A DNA stretch of 31,381 nt, from positions 1-31,381 of the forward strand of contig CAYYIJ010000018.1 in NCBI GenBank assembly GCA_964471945.1, written 5' to 3'. Under the pieces are notes generated by a model. The model did not search any database and was not told the DNA's origin. It was given only the letters and a program-made list of their open reading frames with translations. This stretch comes from JASEHD01 sp964471945. Its GTDB lineage: Bacteria; Bacteroidota; Ignavibacteria; UBA10030; SZUA-254. A program made the position numbers and the translations under genes. How positions within the stretch are numbered: position 1 is the stretch's first letter; each line of letters opens with the position of its first letter. Positions 1 through 7,020 of this stretch are shown piece after piece.

Positions 1-44
1 GCTGCTGTTTGCAGGGTTAAAGTTGTTGCTGTAGTTTACTGTTC

Positions 45-1247
45 TTATACTTTCTCAATCACAACAGCAATACCCTGCCCAACACCAATACACATTGTGC
101 AAAGTGCTTGTTTAGATTTGGTACGCTGCAACTGATAAACCGCTGTTGTAACTAACCGTGCACCACTCATTCCGAGTGGATGACCAAGCGCAATCGCTCC
201 ACCTAATGGATTTATTCTCGTGTCGTTATCAGATAATCCGAGTTCGCGTGTGCATGTCAGTGCTTGTGCAGCAAATGCTTCGTTTAATTCTATAATGTCA
301 ATATTGTCAAGTTTGATGTTTAAGCGATTGAGTAATTTTTTGGTGGCTGGTACAGGACCAATTCCCATAATTCTTGGTGGAACTCCAGCAACTGCACTCC
401 CTAAAATTTTTGCTTTCGGTGTGAGGTTATATTTATTGATAGCTTTTTCAGATGCAATCATAAGTGCCGCCGCACCGTCGTTGATGCCTGAGGAATTTCC
501 TGCTGTAATTGAACCATTCACTCCCGTAAGCGGTTTCAATGAAGCAAGTTTTTCTATCGTGGTCTGTCGCGGATGCTCGTCTTTATCAACAATTTTTTGC
601 TCACTTTTATATAAAGGAATAACAACAGGCACAATCTCTTCTGCAAGAGCTCCATTGTTTTGTGCACTGATTGCTTTTCCCTGGCTCCAAAGTGCAAATT
701 TATCTTGGTCTTCGCGACTGATTTTAAACTCAGTAGCGAGGTTTTGTGCAGTTTCAATCATCGAATCAACACAGAATTTTTTCTCCATCGATGGATTTAC
801 AAATCGCCAACCAAGTGTTGTGTCGTACATCTTAACATTTCTGGAAAAAGCTTCTGAAGATTTTTCAATCACCCACGGAGCGCGTGTCATACTTTCGACG
901 CCACCTGCAATAATTAAGTCAGCTTCTTCCGCCTTAATCGTTCGTGATGCAATTCCAATCGCTTCCATTCCCGAACCACACAACCTGTTTATAGTAACAC
1001 CCGGAATTGTTTCCGACAGACCGCTAAGAAGCAATGCCATTCTCGCAACATTTCTATTATCTTCCCCAGCTTGATTCGCACAACCTATTATCACATCGTT
1101 TAATTCTGTAAAATCAACTTTTGGATTTCTATTTACTAAAGTTTTAATGACTAATGCGGCAAGGTCATCAGGACGTACGCTCGAAAGTGCGCCGCCGTAC
1201 CGACCTATCGGAGTTCTAATAGCATCGCAAATAAAAGCTTCTCGCAT
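45..1247 (-). CDS. pcaF: 3-oxoadipyl-CoA thiolase-type acetyl-CoA acyltransferase
   Basis: A complete 400-residue type II thiolase, expected to cleave a 3-oxoacyl-CoA with CoA to give acetyl-CoA and a shortened acyl-CoA in the cytoplasm. The nucleophilic Cys90 lies in NRLCGSG, His356 in ALGHPLG and the second catalytic Cys386 in MCIGVGQG. From its MREAFICD opening to its CIGVGQGIA ending the protein follows the PcaF/PaaJ subfamily (3-oxoadipyl-CoA to succinyl-CoA plus acetyl-CoA) more closely than generic acetoacetyl-CoA thiolases; this is a comparison from memory, not a computed alignment. It is the last gene in the window of a five-gene minus-strand operon and starts 3 bases after the transaminase stop. 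PcaF-type chemistry next to PcaI/PcaJ-type subunits points to 3-oxoadipate as intermediate. I see no aromatic ring-cleavage or phenylacetate genes here. Fatty-acid thiolase activity is the main alternative. Confidence 0.88.
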   Translation of the reverse strand: MREAFICDAIRTPIGRYGGALSSVRPDDLAALVIKTLVNRNPKVDFTELNDVIIGCANQAGEDNRNVARMALLLSGLSETIPGVTINRLCGSGMEAIGIASRTIKAEEADLIIAGGVESMTRAPWVIEKSSEAFSRNVKMYDTTLGWRFVNPSMEKKFCVDSMIETAQNLATEFKISREDQDKFALWSQGKAISAQNNGALAEEIVPVVIPLYKSEQKIVDKDEHPRQTTIEKLASLKPLTGVNGSITAGNSSGINDGAAALMIASEKAINKYNLTPKAKILGSAVAGVPPRIMGIGPVPATKKLLNRLNIKLDNIDIIELNEAFAAQALTCTRELGLSDNDTRINPLGGAIALGHPLGMSGARLVTTAVYQLQRTKSKQALCTMCIGVGQGIAVVIEKV

Positions 1248-1250
1248 AAA

Positions 1251-2576
1251 TTACTTTCCAAGTTTTTCAATTTTCGGTTTCAATATTTTTAAAGCTCTCA
1301 ATATCGCTTCTGACAGTTTATCTACTTCTAATTGTGTAAGAGCGGTTGAGAACATGCACGATAATGTATTAACGAGCAAAATATTTTCTTTGTAGTACAA
1401 ATAATCGAGAATTTCATTAACGACATTCAGTGTTTCTTTAGATTGGTAAGCTTCGCGATAAGTCTTAGGAGGATTTACTGAGAGATGAATTCTAAACATC
1501 GAACCAGCCCCAGTTATCGAAACAGGAACGTCAGCAACTTTAACAGCTTCTTCAATTTGTTGAATTGCTATTTGTGTAAGTGCGTTAAGTTTTAAAACAG
1601 CCTCTTTATCAAAAAGCTTCATCGCTGTGTAACCGGCTGTCATTGTAATCGGATTGGCGGAGAATGTCCCTGAATGTGGAAATAATAATTTACTTTGTCG
1701 CGGATCAAGAACTTCCATTACATCAGAACGACCAGCTAAAGCGCCAACAGGGAATCCGCCACCGATAATTTTACCCAATGCTGTTAAATCCGGTTTGACA
1801 GAATAAAATTCCTGAGTTCCTCCATAATTAACTCTGAACGTAATCACTTCATCAAAGGCTAAAAGTGCTCCATTCTCTTTCGTCCACTTGTAAAGAGCTT
1901 TTATGTAATCGTTTGTAGCAGTCACCATTCCTACACGGTGTGGAACAGGGTCAATCAAGATACATGCGATTTTCTTTGCGTGCTTGTTTAGAATCGATAT
2001 TGTCCTCTCGGTATCGTTGAATGGAAAAATTACGACATCATTTAAAACACTCTGTGGTGTACCGTACGAAACTGGGACACTGTTCGGATTATCAATATCT
2101 CCCCAAGTAGATGGATTTGCTGTTTGACTTACTTCAGCAAAGTCGTAAGTGCCGTGATAAGCACCTTCAGCTTTTGCAATTTTGGGGCGACCAGTGAATG
2201 CTCGGGCGGCTTTAATCAATGTCATCACTGCTTCGGTACCTGAGTTTACAAATCGGATTTTTTCAAAGCTCGGCGCACGATTACATAACAATTCTGCATG
2301 AGATACTTCAATTTCGGATGCCATTGTGTAAGCGCTCCCTCGTTGCAGTTGCTCAATTACGGCATTTACAATTATCGGATGCGCGTGTCCGTGAATTAAT
2401 GATGCCATGTTGTTCGCAAAATCCATTCGTGTAACACCTTCGACATCTGTAATATAACAACCGTATGCTTTTTCGACATAATGTGGATGTGGTAAACGAA
2501 AGACTGTGTTTCGACTAATTCCGCCGGGGAGAAGTTCGCATGCTCTTTGATAAATTATTTCGCTTTTGTCTGTCAT
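1251..2576 (-). CDS. Class III PLP aminotransferase, beta-amino-acid transaminase type
   Basis: A 441-residue fold-type I aminotransferase of the glutamate-1-semialdehyde/omega-transaminase group. The PLP-binding Lys269 sits in LTALGKIIGGG, the pyridine-nitrogen Asp242 in AFDEV, the phosphate-binding SGTE at 112-115, and HSGTF at about 301-305. The N-terminal ISRN (Arg22) and the GGGFPVGALAGRSDVM region resemble beta-phenylalanine transaminases more than HemL; in those enzymes the NSR arginine contacts the substrate carboxylate. The generic annotation would be glutamate-1-semialdehyde aminomutase, but the gene has no heme neighbours. It lies between a CoA-transferase (3-base gap) and a thiolase (3-base gap), downstream of an aminomutase that makes beta-amino acids. 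The inferred job is removal of the beta-amino group of 3-aminoadipate to give 3-oxoadipate, with an unknown oxo-acid acceptor. The class is firm; the substrate is inference. Confidence 0.85.
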   Translation of the reverse strand: MTDKSEIIYQRACELLPGGISRNTVFRLPHPHYVEKAYGCYITDVEGVTRMDFANNMASLIHGHAHPIIVNAVIEQLQRGSAYTMASEIEVSHAELLCNRAPSFEKIRFVNSGTEAVMTLIKAARAFTGRPKIAKAEGAYHGTYDFAEVSQTANPSTWGDIDNPNSVPVSYGTPQSVLNDVVIFPFNDTERTISILNKHAKKIACILIDPVPHRVGMVTATNDYIKALYKWTKENGALLAFDEVITFRVNYGGTQEFYSVKPDLTALGKIIGGGFPVGALAGRSDVMEVLDPRQSKLLFPHSGTFSANPITMTAGYTAMKLFDKEAVLKLNALTQIAIQQIEEAVKVADVPVSITGAGSMFRIHLSVNPPKTYREAYQSKETLNVVNEILDYLYYKENILLVNTLSCMFSTALTQLEVDKLSEAILRALKILKPKIEKLGK

Positions 2577-2579
2577 ATA

Positions 2580-3224
2580 TCATTGATATAACTTTGGTTC
2601 TGTGACACTTCGCAGATAATCGAAATCGACACCTGGGGCTAATTCACGCACGAAAAGTTTTTTGTCCCGAACATCTATAATTGCATAGTTTGTATAAATT
2701 CTAGTCACAACACTTTTTCCAGTAAGTGGATAAGTACATTGCTGGACAATTTTTGGTTCACCGGTTTTTGTACAATGCTGAGTGATAACAAAAATATTTT
2801 TCGCCCCCATAACCAAATCCATTGCACCACCGACTGCTGGTACAGCACCCGGTTCACCCGTTGACCAATTCGCTAAGTCACCTTCTTCTGATACCTGATA
2901 TGCTCCTAATACACAGTAGTCGATGTGTCCGCCTCGTATCATCATAAAACTGTCGGCGTGATGAAAATAGCAAGCACCGGGAATAGCAGTAACGCATTTT
3001 TTTCCTGCGTTAATCAACTCGGGATCTTCCTTTCCCTTTTCGGGTACTGGTCCCATACCTAACAATCCATTTTCGGTATGATAAATTACTTCTCGTCCTT
3101 CGGGTACGAGTCCCGCAACCAACTCCGGAATTCCAATTCCTAAATTTACATACGATCCATTCGGAATATCATTAGCTACCTTTTGTGCTACCTCGTTAAT
3201 CTCCCAACCTTTTTTTATTTCCAT
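2580..3224 (-). CDS. pcaJ: 3-oxoacid CoA-transferase subunit B (3-oxoadipate type)
   Basis: A 214-residue class I CoA-transferase beta subunit. The catalytic glutamate that forms the glutamyl-CoA thioester is Glu51 in TENGLLGMGP. The YVNLGIGIP segment near residue 25, the HHADSF motif and the GAMDLVMGAK segment are typical of PcaJ/ScoB. It should pair with the adjacent subunit A to move CoA from succinyl-CoA (or acetyl-CoA) to a 3-oxo acid. The start overlaps the subunit A stop by 10 bases, which suggests translational coupling and equal amounts of the two subunits. Acetoacetate and 3-oxoadipate transferases are hard to separate by eye; the neighbouring PcaF-type thiolase favours 3-oxoadipate. 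Confidence 0.88.
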   Translation of the reverse strand: MEIKKGWEINEVAQKVANDIPNGSYVNLGIGIPELVAGLVPEGREVIYHTENGLLGMGPVPEKGKEDPELINAGKKCVTAIPGACYFHHADSFMMIRGGHIDYCVLGAYQVSEEGDLANWSTGEPGAVPAVGGAMDLVMGAKNIFVITQHCTKTGEPKIVQQCTYPLTGKSVVTRIYTNYAIIDVRDKKLFVRELAPGVDFDYLRSVTEPKLYQ

Positions 3225-3931
3225 GGGTAAACTCTCCCTTCAGCAACTAAAACAGATTCTTCTAATGGATTGCTAACTTCTACAACTCTCTGCGCAAAAA
3301 TTCCAGGTGTAATTACAACTTCGGGATCGATATCACCAACTTCAACTATTTGTTTTGCTTGAACAATTGTAGTTTTAGCCGCTGTACACATAATTGGATT
3401 AAAGTTTCTTGCAGTTTTATTATAAACCAAGTTGCCGTATCTATCTGCTTTTTCGCATTTAATTAATGCAAAGTCGGCTTTGATTGCGTGTTCAAGTACA
3501 CAAGTCTGACCGTTAAAAATTTTTGTCTCCTTTCCATCAGCAAGAGGAGTGTTAACAGAAGTTGGAGTATAGAAAGCTGGAATCCCAGCTCCGCCGCAAC
3601 GGATTCGTTCAGCAAGAGTTCCTTGCGGTACAAGCTCAAGTTCGATCTCCCCTTTTGCGTATAATTCAGGGAATATGACTGAATTAGCTGTTTTTGGAAA
3701 GGTGCAAATCATTTTTTGTACTTGTCGGTTTGCTATTAATGCCGCAAGTCCTACTCGTCCGCTCCCCGCGTTATTACTCACTACAGTAAGATTTTTTGCG
3801 CCTTGGTCAATTAATGCGTGAATTAATTCAATTGGACTTCCTGCTTCACCAAATCCACCAATCATAATTATGGCTCCATCAAAAATATCGGCAACTGCTT
3901 CAGCAGGTGAAACAAAAATTTTATTGATCAT
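3215..3931 (-). CDS. pcaI: 3-oxoacid CoA-transferase subunit A (3-oxoadipate type)
   Basis: A 238-residue class I CoA-transferase alpha subunit. It shows the glycine-rich IMIGGFGEAGSP motif near residues 21-32, SNNAGSG near 52-58, and the conserved core around KADRYGNLVYNKTARNFNP. The opening MINK and overall layout match PcaI proteins. It starts inside the last codons of the aminomutase gene (11-base overlap) and its own stop overlaps subunit B by 10 bases. It works with subunit B to activate the 3-oxo acid as a CoA thioester. The C-terminus is a little longer than usual, ending in a short tail (EGRVYPWK) whose role is unknown. Confidence 0.88.
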   Translation of the reverse strand: MINKIFVSPAEAVADIFDGAIIMIGGFGEAGSPIELIHALIDQGAKNLTVVSNNAGSGRVGLAALIANRQVQKMICTFPKTANSVIFPELYAKGEIELELVPQGTLAERIRCGGAGIPAFYTPTSVNTPLADGKETKIFNGQTCVLEHAIKADFALIKCEKADRYGNLVYNKTARNFNPIMCTAAKTTIVQAKQIVEVGDIDPEVVITPGIFAQRVVEVSNPLEESVLVAEGRVYPWK

Positions 3932-5507
3932 ACTGGTTTGCTTTTACCATTTCTGATTCTAATGCTTCGGATAATTTATCTTCAATCTCCGTACATTCAT
4001 CCTCATAAAAATGCTTTGGTGTATCGTAAGGCTTGAGCTTTTCAATTGTATTTTCTTTTTCATCATATTTGGCTAAGTAAACCCGATCCAGCCAGTCCAT
4101 ATTTCGTCCTTCATTAAACTTAAGGGCGAATATAGTTTCACCATTTACCTCAGCCGTTCCTAACAACGAAATCTTTCCTGCCGATGAAGTCATTGTGATA
4201 TATCGTGATGGACGATTGAAAGAAGATAATGATTTATAAACTTTTGTGAAGATTCGATGAATATCAATTAACGGTGCGGTAAAGTAGTGATGTTCACCTG
4301 TTGGTCTGGCGCAGTACATTGAATGGAAACCGATACCGAGCATACCTAAGATATTACCAAGGTCTATCCAGTTCTGTGCAGAGCGGTCAATGTCTATCTT
4401 ACCGTTTTCATCTTCGAACATACTTATATGATTCATTATCGGGCTTTGACTTTTAACTGTAACACCATAAGATTTAAGTCGTCTTATCGCTGCGACTGTT
4501 ACTGAGTTTAATATTTCTTTCGGAGTAGAAAAATGACCGACCCAGACGAATTGAATTCCATTATCAATTATTTGTCTCATGAATTCCAAAATCTTTTTGT
4601 ATTTATTTGTGAGAATTATTTCTGGCTGGAATGTTAAAGCGCGCGAGCCCATACGAATTATCTTAATATGCTTGAGCTCGGGATCATTCAGAATTGGCGC
4701 TACATATTCAACAAGCCGATCATAGCTGATATAGCCTGCATCTCCACCCGTAATTAGAATATCTGACACTTCCTTTTGATTTTTTAAATAATCGTGAACT
4801 TGTTTGACATCATGCTGGATAAACATATCCTCATCACCTCTAACTTGAGCATGGCGGAAGCAATAAGTGCAGAAAGAAAAACAATTTTGTGTTTGCTTAT
4901 CGAATATTAGGGCAATCGGTGGGTATTTGTGTTGGGAGCCTTGTAAAACTTCTAAATGTCCATCGTCATCAACAAACCAAGGTTTATTTAATTTTTGTTT
5001 TCCATCGTGAGGATTGGTTTTGTGCATATACTGTTCAACGACTAATTTTCTTTCTTCATCGGTTTTAGCATCTGCATATTTTTCCACATCATCAGCATTA
5101 ATCATTCCCGGCTGAGGAAAAACTAATTGATAGAGGGAATCCTTTTCGTAGTTAGTCCAATCGATTGCGTTTAAAACATGTTTCGTTGCTAAAAACCGAT
5201 AGACTTCAATAAAAAATTCTCTATCCTTAATATGTCCGATATCGATTCCATTTTTATTAAGAATTGCAATTATTTCTCTAAATCCTTTTAAGCCTGCATA
5301 ATTATTTTTTTCTGTGAACAGTTGTTTATCTGTTCTTAAAAATTTTGCATGTTGCGGAAAATTGTCATACAATCTTTGGAGAAGAGTTGTTGGAAGTAAA
5401 TTTTCGTCATTTACAGTCTGAATTATCTCGTCATCAAATTGATATCTTGATAGAAGCTTAGCTATATCTTCCCTTTTAATTTTTCTTTCATTTTTTATAG
5501 TATTCAT
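3921..5507 (-). CDS. KamA-family radical SAM/PLP 2,3-aminomutase, predicted acidic substrate
   Basis: A 528-residue member of the lysine/glutamate 2,3-aminomutase family, longer than the roughly 416-residue clostridial lysine enzyme because of N- and C-terminal extensions. The radical SAM cluster ligands are Cys209, Cys213 and Cys216 (CFSFCTYC). GGDAG at 254-258 is the SAM-binding stretch and Lys445 in SSAGK is the expected PLP lysine. Arg218 aligns with the arginine that binds the substrate alpha-carboxylate. In a gap-free hand alignment of the C-terminal third, Asp293 and Asp330 of clostridial lysine 2,3-aminomutase, which hold the lysine side-chain ammonium, become Arg401 and Thr438. Lysine is therefore unlikely; a dicarboxylic amino acid (2-aminoadipate or glutamate) fits better. 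It is the first gene of the operon. The C-terminal cysteine cluster of the clostridial enzyme is missing. The Fe-S radical cofactor suggests low-oxygen metabolism. Confidence 0.88.
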   Translation of the reverse strand: MNTIKNERKIKREDIAKLLSRYQFDDEIIQTVNDENLLPTTLLQRLYDNFPQHAKFLRTDKQLFTEKNNYAGLKGFREIIAILNKNGIDIGHIKDREFFIEVYRFLATKHVLNAIDWTNYEKDSLYQLVFPQPGMINADDVEKYADAKTDEERKLVVEQYMHKTNPHDGKQKLNKPWFVDDDGHLEVLQGSQHKYPPIALIFDKQTQNCFSFCTYCFRHAQVRGDEDMFIQHDVKQVHDYLKNQKEVSDILITGGDAGYISYDRLVEYVAPILNDPELKHIKIIRMGSRALTFQPEIILTNKYKKILEFMRQIIDNGIQFVWVGHFSTPKEILNSVTVAAIRRLKSYGVTVKSQSPIMNHISMFEDENGKIDIDRSAQNWIDLGNILGMLGIGFHSMYCARPTGEHHYFTAPLIDIHRIFTKVYKSLSSFNRPSRYITMTSSAGKISLLGTAEVNGETIFALKFNEGRNMDWLDRVYLAKYDEKENTIEKLKPYDTPKHFYEDECTEIEDKLSEALESEMVKANQYDQ

Positions 5508-5524
5508 GTTATATATTCTGCCTT

Positions 5525-5553
5525 AGTATGGTAAAATTTGCAAAAGTTGTCAA
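5525..5553 (-). promoter_or_regulatory. Predicted promoter of the aminomutase operon
   Basis: On the minus strand a perfect TTGACA (5548-5553) is followed by a 17-base spacer and CATACT (5525-5530). This places transcription start near 5518, a short distance upstream of the aminomutase ATG at 5507. No other comparable promoter was seen between the five tightly packed genes, consistent with one transcript. The leader has only a weak AAGG ribosome-binding candidate. Confidence 0.5.
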
Positions 5554-5653
5554 ATTCTTAAGAATAATATAATAAAATTATTACAAAAAGGCATTTCCAG
5601 TCTTTTCCAGAATTTATATTGTCACGAAGTGCTGCCTAGGGCAAAAGAGAGGG

Positions 5654-5694
5654 AAATGGCTCGCGAGTTCGACGAAGCAGATATCGAGCCATTT
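5654..5694. repeat. Perfect 10-base inverted repeat, terminator-like hairpin
   Basis: AAATGGCTCG at 5654-5663 is the exact complement of CGAGCCATTT at 5685-5694, with 21 bases between. It lies directly after the stop of the decayed minus-strand ORF. It may be an old terminator or the end of a lost element. Neither side has a strong T-tract. Confidence 0.45.
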
Positions 5695-5947
5695 TATGCC
5701 TTGAGTTTTGTTCTTATTTGTAGTAACTTAGAGCCGTGGAAGATTAGCTCTCTCAGGTATCGGATTGGTTTATGATGAGCTAACATGCGAGCATAGTATT
5801 TATAGTTCTTGTAGATAGTCAGCGAGCCAGTAACAGTTACGTGCCGATTCAAATGTAACTCGGTATGTTCCTGATAACTGAGTGAAGTGCTAACATAGAA
5901 AATTGTTTGCGTAAATCAAGTCCAATTTCAAAATCATATTTAAACAT
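5694..5947 (-). pseudogene. Possible decayed ORF, unidentified
   Basis: An ATG at 5947 preceded by AAAGAGG opens only 32 codons (MFKYDFEIGLDL...) before a stop near 5849. A shifted minus-strand frame stays open for about 70 codons without a good start and ends at 5694-5696. Its late part contains YKNYKYYARMLAHHKPIRYL and is rich in basic and aromatic residues. The two pieces together resemble the frameshifted end of a mobile-element protein, but I cannot assign a family. It could equally be chance open frame. Confidence 0.25.
5894..5938. repeat. Left copy of direct repeat flanking the restriction-modification genes
   Basis: The segment beginning CATAGAAAATTGTTTG recurs in the same orientation at 8196-8236 beyond the endonuclease. 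The first 27 bases of each copy differ at only two positions, followed by a looser match. The two copies bracket 6118-8126 and suggest an insertion or array boundary. Confidence 0.6.
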
Positions 5948-5991
5948 GGCAACCTCTTTCTTTTGTTATACATCTTGTATTATCAACTTAA

Positions 5992-6034
5992 GCCTAACAA
6001 CTTATGTTGCCTTTTCACAATATAAACGTTAGTC
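5992..6034. repeat. Imperfect palindrome resembling an attC-like site
   Basis: The 43-base stretch starts GCCTAACAA and ends ACGTTAGTC. The two halves pair over most of their length with one extra base on one side and a short CCTTTT-type centre. The outer TAACAA and CGTTA are the hallmark ends of integron attC sites. The right-end core does not fully fit GTTRRRY, the site is shorter than usual, and no integrase is present in the window, so this is only a structural resemblance. Confidence 0.25.
6012..6031. repeat. Short direct repeat, left copy, ending in CGTTA
   Basis: This 20-base segment (TTTTCA, one variable base, then AATATAAACGTTA) recurs at 8227-8246 with a single mismatch. On the left it is separated from the longer repeat by about 73 bases; on the right the two overlap. 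The right flank therefore looks like a version of the left flank with an internal deletion. Confidence 0.55.
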
Positions 6035-6117
6035 AGAATTTGCTCCTCGACTTGAAGAATAGTAAATTAGTACTAAACTCAAACGGTTTATTCAGTCAAT
6101 CGACATAGCTATACAAT

Positions 6118-7020
6118 ATGAAAGTTTACGAAAAGAACGGTCACAAAATAATACTTGGCGATGCAATCAAGGCTCTGGGATCAATTGAGGATGGGTCGGT
6201 TGATCTGGTCTTCGCTGATCCTCCGTACAATATCGGCAAGAAGTTCGTTGATCTTTCAGATAAATGGGATTCAGACGATTTATATATAGACTGGTGCTAC
6301 ACATGGCTTAGTCTGTGCATTAAGAAACTGAAACATAACGGAAGTATGTATGTCATGACATCCACCCAGAATATGCCGCACTTCGACATTTTCCTTAGAG
6401 ACAAGTTGACAATCCTCTCCCGTATTGTTTGGTACTACGACAGTTCAAGCGTGCAAGCCCGCAAATATTTTGGGTCACTGTACGAACCTATACTCCACTG
6501 TGTAAAGAATCCCAGCAACTATAAGTTCAATGCTGAAGACATTCTCGTTCAAGCCAAAACCGGAGCGGTCAGAAAGCTCATCGACTATCGGAAATCTGTT
6601 CCCGCAGTTTACAATTCGAAAAAGGTACCCGGAAACGTTTGGCATATTCCACGAGTGCGTTATCGTATGGACGAATATGAAAACCATCCAACTCAGAAAC
6701 CGATAGCACTCTTAGAAAGAATTGTCAAGGCAAGCAGCAATGAGGGTGACCTTGTGCTTGATCCGTTCTCAGGTACTTTCACAACATCCTATGTTGCAAG
6801 AAAGCTCAAGAGAAGGTCAATCGGAATCGAGATTAGCGAGGAATATATCAAGATTGGTCTACGCCGTCTCCACATTGCAACTGAACTTAACGGCGAACGA
6901 TTACGAAGAGAACGCAAAACATACGAACCGCAAGAGAATGAGAACCAAACAACCCTTTCCCTATTTGAAAAGAAAGCCAAATGGAACACGAGTTCACGAA
7001 AACAATCAAAGGCATCATAG
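6118..7020 (+). CDS. DNA adenine N6-methyltransferase (YhdJ-like, restriction-modification)
   Basis: A 300-residue SAM-dependent DNA methyltransferase of the beta order, with the catalytic motif before the SAM motif. DPPY at 34-37 marks adenine-N6 activity, HPTQKP is at 190-195, and the SAM-binding DPFSGTFTT at 215-223 is followed by RRSIGIEI. The TFTT form, instead of the usual GSGTT, resembles YhdJ-type enzymes. E. coli YhdJ methylates ATGCAT, but specificity cannot be transferred from such short motifs. The final 40 bases overlap the start of the endonuclease in another frame, so the two are co-transcribed. Methylation would protect host DNA from that nuclease. The gene sits between direct repeats and reads as acquired DNA. 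Confidence 0.9.
   Translation: MKVYEKNGHKIILGDAIKALGSIEDGSVDLVFADPPYNIGKKFVDLSDKWDSDDLYIDWCYTWLSLCIKKLKHNGSMYVMTSTQNMPHFDIFLRDKLTILSRIVWYYDSSSVQARKYFGSLYEPILHCVKNPSNYKFNAEDILVQAKTGAVRKLIDYRKSVPAVYNSKKVPGNVWHIPRVRYRMDEYENHPTQKPIALLERIVKASSNEGDLVLDPFSGTFTTSYVARKLKRRSIGIEISEEYIKIGLRRLHIATELNGERLRRERKTYEPQENENQTTLSLFEKKAKWNTSSRKQSKAS

Larger units (their letters stand above)
5508..6117. other. Intergenic region with decayed ORF, hairpin and repeats
   Basis: About 610 bases between the divergent aminomutase and methyltransferase genes hold no intact gene that I recognise. At the left is the operon promoter. In the middle, on the minus strand, is a broken reading region (about 5694-5947) followed by a perfect inverted repeat (5654-5694). 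At the right are an A/T-rich direct repeat (5894-5938), a 43-base imperfect palindrome (5992-6034) and a second short direct repeat (6012-6031). Both direct repeats recur beyond the restriction endonuclease. This looks like the scarred edge of an insertion. Confidence 0.6.

Noticed and set aside
220..1074. Long plus-strand open frame (284 codons) antisense to the thiolase gene
   Set aside because: It is the mirror of a strongly conserved thiolase, has no recognisable domain and no ribosome-binding site. It is a by-product of codon use.
45..3931. Protocatechuate or phenylacetate degradation as the role of the PcaI/J/F-like genes
   Set aside because: No ring-cleavage, lactonase, muconate or paa genes are present, and the operon instead starts with an aminomutase and contains a transaminase.
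3921..5507. Naming the gene lysine 2,3-aminomutase (kamA) and the operon a clostridial lysine fermentation cluster
   Set aside because: The lysine-binding aspartates are replaced, and the kamDE, kdd, kce and kal genes of that pathway are absent from the window.
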